NCBI GenBank assembly: GCA_009741485.1
Contig: CM019238.1
Location: forward strand, 8,599,477-8,663,476
DNA from: Malurus cyaneus samueli
Lineage: Eukaryota > Chordata > Aves > Passeriformes > Maluridae
Length of the DNA stretch: 64,000 nt
Reading direction: 5' to 3'
This document shows positions 52,568 to 64,000 of the stretch, one piece after another. Numbering within the stretch: position 1 is the first letter of the stretch; each line of letters opens with the position of its first letter. The notes beneath the pieces are model-generated. The model saw nothing but the letters and a program-made list of their open reading frames with translations. It was not told the DNA's origin and made no database searches. Both the position numbers and the translations under genes were made by a program.

Positions 52568-55500
52568 TTGAGTTAAGATGAGTCAGGAAAGCTCAGTGAA
52601 GCTGCTGAACACAATGGCTGTATTTGTTCAGGCTGAAAAATAGAACAAATTCTTTTACTGATAGCCAGGAGACCAGTGGGAAATTTAGACTGAAGCCAAA
52701 GCTGAGCAATATAGACCAAGAAATGTTGGCACCTGAATGCTAAAAGTATCAAGAAGCTTATACAGAAGGCTTTAAGCTAAGGAAAAGCTAAATATAGAAA
52801 TAGGTGGTAAGGAAGCTTGGCAGCAAAACCAGGAGGTTGCAATACGACCTTGAAAAATACATGACAAGAGAGTTCCTTTGGCTGATGTGCCAGCTGGAAT
52901 CAGGCAGGGAATTTGGATCAAAAAGTGTCCTTAATGTAAATGTTCTGAAATAGTGTTGATCATATCCAAGAGATGCCCAAATCAGGACTGAAGTTTGTTG
53001 TCTGACCAAAAGAAATCTAAAAATACCTGAGAGGACATTCAAAACTGTCCATATAGTGACAGTAGAACACATTCATTTGAATCCTTACATTAAATCAACC
53101 TTTCATTTATCTGCTGCAACCCAAGTGGAGGTGGGGAAGGAAAGTGAAGGGAAGAAGATCAGTGAGAAGAATTACAAGCAGCATGAAATGAAGTGTCCAT
53201 GGGTGGTGACACACTGAAGTCTTTTACAGTGTAAGCAGACCTTTAGTTACTTGGCTCTTTAAATTGTTTCAGACAGCTGTTTCATAGAGTAGATGTGATG
53301 TGGGCAATGAGGATAAACTGCATGGTGTCTGCAAGCTTTTTGCTTAATTTATATATTTAAAGCTAAAAAAGAAAAAAGTCTACAAGGATTTTGTTAATAG
53401 TTTCTGTACCAAGTGTGATAGGCTTCGACAACCAAAGGAGTTTATCAAGCAATCACTTTGTAGAGTTGGATCAGAGCTTAAATTAAAATGTGCATTTTCA
53501 TTTTCATTCAGCCTCTGCCACAGGAATTAAAAATACAATTTCTAACTAGTAAAACTTTGTTTAAATGTCTCTTGAATTTAATAATTAGATGCAGTAGAGA
53601 TGCTTTTATTGTAAGCTGACAAGCAGCACTACTTTAATGATGGAATGTGGTCAGTTCCAGTAATGTCTGTGGGCACTGGTCTTTACTGGTCCACAAAAGG
53701 CCTCAGCTTTCCCTCTCCCAGGACTCAAATTCAATTTCTGCTGGGAGGAATATCCTAATATCTTAGTTATTTTCTAATTTGAGTTAACAAGATTGCTTTT
53801 GTATCAACCTGGCATACAATATGCCTGGAGGTTCTGAATTGGCCTCCAATTTCATCTGCCATGTAAAATATTCCTGGATACAAACGTCTGTTTATATAAT
53901 GAGACATAGGACAGGCCTTTGTTGTGCACGTACCTAAAGGAATAACTGACATGAGTATGAAAAATATGGATATTGAACAAATAAAACCATAGATATGTTT
54001 TTCTAAATATATTTTAGTCTGTATAGTTGAACAGCAAAATTTCAGACTGAACTCTGAAGTTTCAATTCCCAGAAAAATTTTCAAGTTCTAGATGCTCTGG
54101 ATTTAAGGAAGAGCTGAGAATTTAGCTGTAGTGAATCAGACCATAGATAAATGTAATCTGCCACCTCCCCTTCAAGCACCTTATGGTGCTAATGAAGGTG
54201 AAAGAATAATCATGCTGCAGGATCCCATCCCAGGCCAGGAATTCCCTCCTGAGGTTTAAAGACTGAGCTGTTCAGTTATTTGACACTGCATAGCTATAAA
54301 TGTTATTTGTCTATTTAGCCCTCTGAAAGCGCTGCAGATAATGTCACACGAAAAACCTGAGTCAGTGTTCTGTTACAAAAACAATGTTTCTTTTTCTTCA
54401 GTTTATATTTCCACTTACTGTCTGTTCTGCTTGGACTGTACTGGAGATTTACAGGAAAGCTCTGGCCAGTTATGCAAGGACTTTAATAATGCTCACTGCT
54501 GTGTGACATTATTGATCAGCACCAAGCATAACAGTTGTATAAATACAGATAATTGAGAAAGACTAATTTCATTAGTAAAAACTAATGGGTATAGTCTGTA
54601 CTGAAAAGATAATTTTGCATAAAAGTAATCAGGGCAATCAATTTGATTCTCATCAGTCATGTGCAGTTTGCCGTATTTCTTGAATTTTTTTTTCTTTTTC
54701 AAGCTGCAAAATTCCAGCTTTTTATTTCTATGCTTGTTTCTATTTCTGTTATATTCAGTGCTTGATCCTTCTCTTAATGTCCTTGGCATATGATAATTGT
54801 TCATTAAAATGTGCATCTCTAAGTTTGTAGATGATCCTGGGCATAACTAAAACAGTACATTTTGTGGAAGAAATTATTGTTTGATTCAACAATTGTAGTT
54901 GCTATGTTGCCTTAATCTAAATAACTTTCTTTTGATGATCTATGACAAAAAACATTTATCTTTGAAGTAAGTGTAAAGCAGCAATCTATAACAATGACAA
55001 ATAGAGCTATTAAATTGCCAGTAAGTTTTGAATATATAACCAAATATATATAGATGGGTTTATTAAAAAGTAAATCCTGCTTTTTAAGCAATTTTAGTTA
55101 TGAAACTAGTTATTAATAAGATTCAGATTTAGATTATGATACATATTTCTTCAGAATTTAAATTATTTCACTAGGAAGCAAACATTTAGGAGAAATGTAC
55201 TTGAATTTTATTCTTATAGATAACATAGTATTTGCTTGATTATTATAAACTGACTTTAGCATAGAAATATTATCTTACAAGTGTCAAATTAACATCAAAC
55301 TTTGGGTATATTTGCATAGAATAATCGGACTAAATAATTGTCCATGATTTTTCAAATCTGGAGTCTAAAAAGCCCAATATTTTCAGGCAGGAAAGAATGT
55401 CAGCTTTTGAGTCCATGTTTTAATTAGAAATTGGACAGGAGTTTGAGTTCCTGGCCTTTTAGGGGATAACTGTTACATTTAGGAGGGAGAAGGCTTATCC

Positions 55501-57126
55501 AAATCATTTGCTTCCTATGAAGCGAAGATCAGGTGTTTGCATGATTCCAATATACAATCTGAAAATAATGGCACAAGTTGTCAGGAAAATGTTGCTTCAA
55601 CTCTCTCCAAAAGATCTTTCCAAGTACTTGTGGCTCATAGATAATAGCTCTGTCATGACACATGAGAAGGGCTGGTCTGAGGGTCACAGATCAGGTTTGG
55701 CCAACCCTGTCCCAGCAATGGAGCAGGGCAGGTGCCAGGAGGGAACACCAGCACACCATGTACTAAACATAATAATTGTGTAGTGTTTCTGTGTATGCTG
55801 GGGTGGTTGAGCTACTCACTGGAGTATGAAGGATTCTAAATGTGTGTTTTCCTGTGTATCATGTGTTTTGTTTTCAGATATGAAGTTCTAGAAATGTGAA
55901 ATGCAAAAGGATGGGCCATTAGCCCATCTTCTGGCCTCCAGGTCTACATTCTATCAAGTCTTTGGTAACCCATTATCTTCCTGTTGAAATCTCTCTTGAG
56001 TTTTGATATGGCTTATCTGCTGCACCAACTGTCTCTTCCATTTATTTTTCCTCCTGAAAATGCTTCAAGTTACACCCACATGCTTAAGTAAATAAGTACA
56101 AGGCTTGGTGGATTAGATCTTAAAACATTTTGGCTAGCCCGAGTTCAGGCTTGTGTTTCTAAATCAGGCAATTTTTCCATTAGTTTTATGTGTGCTGAAA
56201 TGGGGCTGTGACACAGCTGAATTTCAGAGCAAGCTTTTAAGAGGAGTTATGTACATGTTTCATAAAATTGTCTCAAACACTTTCTACGGCTTTTGAAGTA
56301 ATTGAATCAACCCAGAAAATCAACATTGGAACGTTGCCTTTCATCAAATGTAAGAGAAAGAGGGAATTTTTTTTCAAAGTTATGGTGGGGGGGAAAAACA
56401 TATTTTGTGATAATTTTAGGGATATTGAGTCTGTGGAATTATTTCAGCTACATTTTGGAGCTTTTTCTGAAGCACAGCTTTAACTCAGTGAAAGGTAACT
56501 GTATTTGGTGTTACATTGCCTTAATAGCTAAGCCAGGATTCAAATACACCCAAACTTTTTTTTTTTCTTAACTGTTCAACCCGTCTCTACTTTTAATTAG
56601 TTTTATGATGAAAAACAGAAACTAAAACTGTTGCTCCAGCAGAAAATCCACTTTTATGCTTGAATGGCCAGCTATAATGATTATGCAAACTAAAATTACG
56701 TACATTTCCTTTTTATTGCTCTAACTACAGAGAACATACTGCTTTGCTGCAACCTCAAGTTCTTTCATTTTCTTTCTTCAAAGACAGCAAGGCATTTTTA
56801 ATTCTAGAAATCAGGGTTTTTTTCCTATGCACTCCTATATTGGAAAATATTTGAACATTCTCAGTGATTTCTTAGAAATCATTGGTACATTTTCCGCCAG
56901 CTTCACATATCTTGAAATCATCTCTACTGCAGCTACTTATTGAATAAAGGAGGAAAATTGGGTATCTGATCCTGAAAGTACTATGACTTTTCCAGGTTAT
57001 CTAAAAAAAATTAAAAATCTTTGTCATGATCTTAGGGTTCAGGTTGTTCACATGACACACCCATCTGAAATGCAGGAAAGATAATCTGCCTTCATTGACA
57101 TCAGATAGGTCATAAATATGGTAGTG

Positions 57127-57150
57127 AAACAAAACAAAACAAAAAACACA
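57127..57150. repeat. (AAAAC)n low-complexity run
   Basis: About four pentanucleotide units with A-run interruption. Confidence 0.7.
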
Positions 57151-58122
57151 ACAGAAACAATCCCCAAAACTATCCAAAAACTCAGGCGCTTGAGCATGTC
57201 TGTGGCTGAGCACTGGTTGGTACAGCCACATCCTCCACATCCTCCACTGATGCCCTGAAAAAGTGAAAATAGTTAGGAAATAAGGCTGAGGCTGAAGGAA
57301 AAAAAAACTGCAAGGAGGTAGCCAAAAATGTCAGGATGATTAATAGATTGTTTGGAAAATTGGGTTGGTCTCAGCTTCTGCCAGAGACAGAATCAAAACA
57401 TGAATATAGTAAGTAAATTCTTTATTTTTGTGGTGTTTACACTTTTGAAATTGACTGAACACTTGCACCCTCTTGTAATACTCTGTACTAGATGCTAGAT
57501 TTATTTTTTCCAAAGTCTAAAACTTCTAAAGGATCATCAGTTAATCTAATTAATTCCATTTTCTTTTAATATTGGAAGATATTCTCAGACATTCCTCACA
57601 ACATTGACCTCTTCTCAGAGTCCCCTGTCCAATTTCCCTCAAAATGTGGTCTTTATCCTGGGACACTTGGTCAGCGTTTTAAAACAAAGTTCTGAAATGG
57701 AATCTGAGACAAACATCACAGATTTAAAACATGTACTTTCTGCCTCTAAAAATTGGTATAAAATTGTAATGGGAAAATAAAGCTTTCTGCTTTCAAAAGA
57801 ACTCTAGGCAATAGCTAAGGAATTGATGATCCTAATTCAGGGAATACGGACACAGATATTACCATTGTATGTCTCAAATGGTCTGTCACAAAGATAACAC
57901 GGCAGCTACTTTTATGACAAATGTTTTTTATTTCTAAAGTTACAGTTCTATTAAACTGATAAATAAAAGCATTTGGATTAGATTTTTCTGCCTCTCCTCC
58001 TCCCAGAACATTAAATCTTCACTTTTTTAGCCAAAGTATGGGTAGTCTGTTAATGTGCATCCATAATTAAGTTAACCTTATACTGTGAGTTCTTAATTCT
58101 TTGGGGCTTCTGTTGCCTGCAG

Positions 58123-58170
58123 AGACCTATCAAAGAAGGCAGGAGGATATCATTGACCCTGTACATGGAG
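58123..58170 (+). CDS. Candidate internal coding exon, gene not recognised (48 nt)
   Basis: Bounded by a good acceptor (cttctgttgcctgcag|A, with a branch-like cttaatt about 30 bases upstream) and a moderate donor (GAG|gtaccg). It is 48 nt long. Phase 0 gives RPIKEGRRISLTLYME, which could follow directly from the phase-0 exon at 40,150. Phase 1 is also open, giving TYQRRQEDIIDPVHG. The third frame stops. I do not recognise either peptide. Short length, an ambiguous frame and a non-consensus donor make this weaker than the other two candidates. Confidence 0.38.
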
Positions 58171-60087
58171 GTACCGAGTCTATTCTGTATTTTTAATGTA
58201 TTTTTTCAGTGTAGGATTTGTCAGTCACGATGCAGTTCTCTACCAGTAGAGAAAGCTCTTCAGACTATTTCAAGACTCTTAAATTGATTACTTGAGAAAA
58301 AGCTTCCACCAAAATTTGTGCTCTTGATTTTTTTAAACTGTGATATGTGTTTAAAGCGGTTTGAGTGGCTGTACTCAGAAACCTTTGCAAGCAGAGACAG
58401 ATTCTTAAACATTGGTTGTGTTATGATTTCTTGGTGTTCTGACACTTCTTAACAGCACTACAGAAATGGCAGAAAGTCGCAGGGAAGGTGCTCTGTTTAG
58501 GAACTTCCTACCTATCTCGATCTTGTTTCAAAACAAGACATTGTTTGGGATTTATATGTTATCTGGCATCCAAAATGTCATACAATCCAAATATCATTAA
58601 ATGCAGAATGGTGCATTGGCCATTCTCTAGATGAGGGTCTCTGCCTCTCTATTTAGTTTGTGAGAATTTCCCATTCCAACAAAATCAACGATAGCATTTG
58701 TGGAAATAGAAAAGGTAATGATACACAACATGGGTACTTATCTATTTAGCCTACGCCTGCTTTCACACCACCCACTTCGGGACAATTCCTTTCAAATTTC
58801 TTTATTCCCAAAACAATATATATAACACACAGCTATGTGCACATTATAAACATAAATAAAATCTCTTTTCTTTTTGCTCCATCCCATCAAAAGACGACAC
58901 AACCCATTGGAGCTGTATTACCTACATAGCTTGTGATGACAAACACAAAATTGTTAAACTCCTTCATTGTTTTGATGGATATAGAATGGGTTTGTCAGCG
59001 TAAGTTGTTGTTCCTATCCAGTATAATGGAGAAGGTTCTTGCTATTCTCCACTGACACTCTACTGCTCTTTGAAGGCTCAAACTACGTATGCATAAATGC
59101 AATCTCTTCATTATTTACTTTTTTGCCTGACTACAAAATAACAGTTTCATAAAATGTAAACTCTGAATTTTTAGTCTGAAGACTAGAAGACATTTAATAG
59201 GTAAATAGAATTCAGGTTAAATGATTACACAGAGGAGAAACTACCTGATTCAAACTGAAATTCTCTGTGATTGGTACAGATATTCCCATTTCATCTGATT
59301 GCCAAATAACAGAGTGCCTTTTATAAAGTCAAGGATTTAAGTGACCCTTGTCAAAGTTGACATCTCTGTATTGATGTATTGTAGGTTAACCAAAGGTCTG
59401 CTCTGAAGTTCTCTGGAGTAAATAGAAAGCCTAGCATAGAATCTAGTAAGCTACTTCCTAGACTTCAAAAACTCTCAGTCTTTGGAGAATACAGTTCTCT
59501 GGATAAACCTAGAGACCTGAGAGTTAAAGAGGGAACAGTCAAGTTCCTTGACATTACATTGTCAGTGGTGTGATAAGATTTAACTTTCAGCAAAGAACTC
59601 AAGGCCAAGTCTTTAGCAAAGTCCAGGTAGACAACGTGCACAGACTTACCCCCATCAGCTGAGCAGGTCATTTTGTCATATAAATTACTACAGCAACTCC
59701 TTGAAGTGACGATGCAGCAGTGTGGTAATTTTGAGGTGTGGTGCATTCCTGCGGTGCTGTATGAATTGTGAAGACATTTGTATGTTTATTAGAGCTTCAT
59801 GTTTGTGCTAACTCTCTCTTCTGAATGTTATCTCAGTGGTGTTCCTCTTAGCAGCCCTGCACAGATGAAACAGTCCCAATTTATTTTCTGAAAGGGCTGT
59901 TATGCTGCTGTTGCAAAGGCAGTGATTTCTAGGCAGCTTGAACTGGTGCAGTTCAGTCAACCCAAAATAACAGCACAGCTGTATTGAGCTGGGCATTAGG
60001 AACCTTAAATAGCTTTTTCAGCTTTGGAGTTTGTGTTAAACCTGGAGAGTCATCAGCTATTGACATTCCTGCTTGTACTGAATGAAA

Positions 60088-60195
60088 GACACACCTCCTT
60101 ATCTGCCTTTTTTATCTCTCTCCCTTTCTCTGCCTCTTCCCACTCACCTCTGCCTTGCTTTCTTCTGTTCTTGCTCTCTCTCTTCTTTTTTCCAG
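60088..60195. repeat. Pyrimidine-rich tract
   Basis: A C/T-rich stretch on + made of ctctct and cttttt words, ending ttttttccag. It resembles an over-long splice polypyrimidine tract, but no donor follows within a plausible exon length and the downstream frame stops at about 60,275. Confidence 0.6.
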
Positions 60196-60652
60196 CAGCT
60201 GGATTTATACCATTCCTGAACCAAGCTAGCTTCCTACTCTATGCCATTGTGAAAGCATTAGCTATGCATTCCTGATAGGCGAGGCAAAAGCAACAATAAA
60301 AATATTTCACTGGATAATGATTTTCAGTTAGATTTGGTATAAACTGATATTGTTTATAACTTATACCAAGGTTGAAAAGTTGATACTAAAATGTCCGAAT
60401 CCCTATTGTTTGTCAAATGAATTGAAAGGTTTTTCACATTGGATACAGGATAACAAGGCAGTAATTTTAGAATAGGAACTGGATTTCATTAACATTGGTT
60501 AATGTCAATCTGCATTCCCTAAGATTTCACAGCAAAAGATGCAATCCATCCTTTATTAAGAGTTTAGTAGCAATTTTCTATTACATGATAATTTATGCTT
60601 GTTTTTTATCTAGGTTGATCTCCACACCTCATGATAAGCAATTTTTTGAGAT

Positions 60653-60682
60653 TTATAGCTTCACATATACTTGAAGCTATAA
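60653..60682. repeat. Perfect 11-bp inverted repeat (hairpin)
   Basis: The arm ttatagcttca (60,653-60,663), an 8-base loop, and the exact complement tgaagctataa (60,672-60,682). It could fold in either strand's RNA or reflect a dimeric protein site. The short stem argues against a microRNA precursor. Confidence 0.6.
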
Positions 60683-62744
60683 CCCAAGCATATACGGGTT
60701 GCAAAGAAATATGAGGGTACCAGAGTTCATTGTCTGCACATTTTTGAGTCCCATTGTCTTTGATGAATTAATCAGAGTAGTAAGAATCAGACAAGGTAGT
60801 TTATTGGATAGGGCAGAGTTGAAAAGTCAGGAAAGTTGAAACTATTGAAATTTTTTTTTATAAAATCAACCAGTGTCTAGTGCATTGTTTTTAAATTATA
60901 TGACTCCTATGGCACAGGAAGTTTAAAATCTTTACCAAACTTTAGTATCTTTCATACTCTGATTGAGACTTGAAGCTGGAGTACAGCAATTGACAAGACT
61001 CAAGTGCAAAGAAGGATGAACTTGAGTGAAATCAGACGAATGAAAGGTGTAGTGAAACAAGACTATGAACACTTGTGGGCAGGTAAGAAGTGCAGCTGTG
61101 AAGTTTTGAACAGCTTCCTGTTCAAGTGTTGTGGGGAATATAACAGTAACAAGACTTTTTCAAAAATTGATCTGTCTGTGTCTTTCAAGCAGCTGTTTCT
61201 CAGTAGTCAGGGTTTCATTGCAAGCAACATCTTTTCAATAATATCTCAACAGAAAAAATTGCTGTACTACAGTAGTGTTAAATTATTCCATTTATTGGAA
61301 AAAAAATGTTATGCACCACAGATCATATTTTTTATTGAAAAATATATCTTAAATGCCTTCAAATTTTATATCCATTAGAAAGTTCTTTTTTAACCAAGTG
61401 ACTTTGTGATCCCAGTTTTCCACTAATGACTCTCAATAGTGGCAGGAAGATCTGAATTCTCACCTCTTTTTGGGTTCTCATATAAAGGTCTTGTGGGTTA
61501 CTTGAAAATTCTTTGAGGTTACTTTGAGTGCTATGACTCTTCTCCAAACCTGTTTTGTGCTCTGCAGAAAAAAATTAATTATACACAGACTTGTATCTGA
61601 TAGAAACAAGGAGCCAAACTTATGAATTAATTTAAACTGTTAATGACTGATGTTAATATATGTCAGTTGAATGTGAAATTGCCTGGATGAAAATGAATTG
61701 TGCTGGTTGGAAGAGCCTTTCAGGATTACAGGGGTGTTGTCATATGTCATCAAGAACCATCAGTATGAATATTTTTTCTACTTAAAGAGCTTCAGAGAAA
61801 GTGAAGGGATAGTTAGGATATTCTGCTAATGTTTGATGTCAGATGTGCAGTGAGATAAATTACATTTTATAGATCTGCATTTTTATTTTCTTCATTTTTA
61901 TATGCTACGGTTGTTTCTATACAGTATTGCTTTTGACTGAGACCAGGGAATTTCTTAACATACACAGAACTATTTCATTTAGGTTATCTGTAACAAAAAC
62001 TTAAGCAGTGGTAATTTTTGTCTCTGAGCTGTGAGACTTTTATTTCATGTAAGGTATTTGTTAAGGAGTTGGTATCTTACTCTGCAGCAAAATAGAATTT
62101 TTCCTGTTAATACTAGTACTCTTACTTAACTTTCTACAACTGTTTTGTGTTCAGAAACAATCAATCATATATATAAAACCATATGATTATATTGGGGGTC
62201 TAATCATAATTTTTTTTCTGTGGGCACTGAATCTGCTTTCATAAATTTCTTTAAACTGACCCTATGCAAGGATCTGGCCTGGGAGTAAGTGAGGAAAGAA
62301 GCTAAAATCTGAATCTGTTACTCATCAACACTTAGCTGAAATATTTTTCAGTTTGAAAGTTATCTTATACTGCATTACAAACCGAAAAAGGGGCTTGTTT
62401 ATTTTGCTGAAGTGATTTCAGGCTTATAGTGAGTGATTAACAGCATAACAGTACTGATGTTGATTAGGCACTGTACTTATATTTTTCTCAGTTTTCAGGG
62501 AAACGTTAGTTACATTTGCATCTTGTTGCTAAATGAGATAGGAAAGAAGTTCTATGAATTTATTTTCATGACATCATGGCAGAGTTAAGAGTCTTTAAAT
62601 AGCAAGGCATCCTATTATACATGAACGATTTTGAAAATAATTCTATCCATTTTGATGAGGGGAAAATACTTTAGTGTCAGTGCAGTGCTGTTCTGCTGTT
62701 CAGTGTGTTTACAATCTGCTTTTTAATTTCTGCCTTCCACTCAG

Positions 62745-62842
62745 CAATCCTGAGCGCTCATGGAGCTGCGGGAGGAGCTCGCACCTTCAGATGTGCAGAG
62801 TGGAGGCCACAGTGCCCGGCCACTATGGCCTAAATGGAGCAG
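62745..62842 (+). CDS. Weak candidate exon in a CpG-bearing islet
   Basis: A good acceptor (ctgccttccactcag) is followed by about 98 bases with several CpGs (gagcgctc, gctgcggg, ctcgcacc, gcccggcc), unlike the AT-rich flanks. One frame stays open and reads NPERSWSCGRSS, continuing to about 62,883. The best donor (gcag|gttatt) is poor and the length is not a multiple of three. It may be a terminal exon, a non-coding exon or simply a GC-rich islet. No family is recognised. Confidence 0.22.
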
Positions 62843-64000
62843 GTTATTCAAGGAAAAGGATAAATATGGAATTTGGCTTTAAGTAGACTTTTAAATGGTT
62901 TTAAATAAGGGACCTAGAACATTTTAGTACTTTTTTTTTTTTTTTTGTCAGGTATGAGGTCTGGGAACACTCTACCTTGAAGAGACATATTAAAAAGATA
63001 CAGAAATAGTGTTAAAGCTCTAATTTTAATAAGAGAGACTGTAATTTCATCAGAAATGATGGAAGGTATGGTTGACACCATTTTCCTAGTGTTTGAGTAA
63101 CGTAATGCATTTAGTGAATAAAATTAATTCATAATAAAGAAAATATTACACACACACACTATAATTCAGACTGAAAAGTTCTATTGACTCAATTGGAAGC
63201 AAGCTTTTCATAAAACAGATGAATAATTTATGTCACCTTTTTGGTGCTAGCTGTTTATATGCCTTCGAGTATCCCATAGTCCTTCTCAGACAACTATTTA
63301 CAGTTTGATACAGAAAGAGATGAAGGTTACACAGGAAAAAACAGGAATTAAACAGAGATCTGTAATAATCAGCTAGTTTCATATTTACTTAACACAATTT
63401 TCTAGCACCTCAGTTACAGCTGTTGGGTTGGGCAATAGCCAAAGTCAAGCTACCTTTCCCAACTTGATAAGAGACCTGTGTTCCACTCTTCCAGTTAACA
63501 CTTGTCCCATGATGACAGCTGTGATCAGAACCAAAGATTGTCTTCAGCTAGACTCTATCATAAACTCATGTGCTGTTCACAACATCGTAGCTCTTTAGAA
63601 GATCTGATAGAATGTTCGATGCCATTTCAAAATCAAAAGTTCTATTTTGTCAGGCATTTTTTGCCAGTGAAATTTTCAACAGACTTTTACTTTAAATAAC
63701 TTTAGATACTTTCCATTCTATGGAGAAATACGTCCTCTGAGGAGGTTTATTTGCCTTCTCCCTTGCCAATTCAAGACAAAAATATGAACTGAGAACATAG
63801 AGGGAAGAGAATAAAAGGAAAAATTCAAATTACTTGCTTTTTCTTACATTGTATTTATTTCATGCTTGAGTAGACAAACAAAAAAACACAAGTCCTTCTT
63901 TGATTTTTGTAGTTTCTCAGATTAGTGGTGGTAACACAGACATTCAGGGTACTCTTTGTGCATTTGGGAAGACCTGAGTATGTATTTTAGGTTGTAGTAT
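62843..64000. other. Non-coding stretch to window end
   Basis: Nothing is recognised except T16 at 62,931-62,946 and a short (CA)n at about 63,149-63,158. Confidence 0.5.
62931..62946. repeat. T16 homopolymer
   Basis: An uninterrupted run of 16 T. Confidence 0.85.

Larger units (their letters stand above)
49651..58122. other. Non-coding, intron-like stretch
   Basis: No recognisable gene or transposon. It holds A14 at 51,868-51,881, the compound (GT)n(TA)n array at 52,534-52,567 and an (AAAAC)n-like run at about 57,127-57,150. Short frames such as 52,788-53,072 (-) and 53,767-54,084 (-) have no family features. The final 35 bases form a good acceptor for the next candidate exon. Confidence 0.5.
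58171..62744. other. Non-coding stretch
   Basis: No gene or transposon recognised. It contains a pyrimidine-rich tract at 60,088-60,195 leading to an acceptor-like ttttttccag without a usable donor, a perfect hairpin at 60,653-60,682 and a strong donor-like cag|gtaaga starting at 61,083. The 124-codon frame beginning at 61,004 runs straight through that donor and has no recognised domain. Confidence 0.5.

Noticed and set aside
60196..60275. Exon after the long pyrimidine tract
   Set aside because: Good acceptor-like end, but the frame stops within 80 bases and no donor of GT type is present at a fitting place.
1..64000. Bacterial or phage-type system, CRISPR array, operon
   Set aside because: No regularly spaced repeats, no dense same-strand genes and no long open frames; the sequence is vertebrate in composition and repeat content.

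Overview
The window looks like nuclear DNA of a bird, most likely a songbird. It is AT-rich, CpG-poor and interspersed with simple repeats. The only recognisable transposable elements are 3'-end fragments of CR1 LINEs and pieces of an avian endogenous-retrovirus LTR. There are no bacterial or phage-style gene arrays, no rRNA or tRNA genes, no CRISPR and no complete gene. The open reading frames are short and overlap on both strands, as expected by chance. All family calls come from memory of consensus sequences, because no search could be run.

Layout. 1-8.6 kb: unassigned non-coding DNA. 8.62-9.06 kb: a compact GC/CpG-rich patch. 10,456-10,560: a candidate coding exon on + with a strong acceptor and donor. 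10.6-24 kb: non-coding DNA with a 41-base A tract, a T/G tract, a (TG)12 array and a second CpG patch at about 20 kb. 24.07-24.84 kb: an LTR fragment followed by a CR1 3' end. 31.2-31.95 kb: the longest CR1 copy (- strand). 35.68-35.82 kb: another CR1 fragment (-). 40,150-40,212: the best candidate coding exon. 41.03-41.10 kb: a CR1 tail. 44.88-45.23 kb: a pyrimidine-rich block. 49.07-49.65 kb: a nearly complete solo LTR (-). 58,123-58,170: a third candidate exon. 62,745-62,842: a weak fourth candidate.

The three better exon candidates are all on +, are all multiples of three in length (105, 63 and 48 nt), and each can be read in phase 0. The simplest reading is that much of the window, about 10-58 kb, is introns of one + strand gene with very long introns. 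I could not name that gene, and the frames of the first and third exons are ambiguous. I found no previously undescribed multi-gene system here. The items most worth following up are the unassigned exons, the CpG patches and a few perfect inverted repeats.
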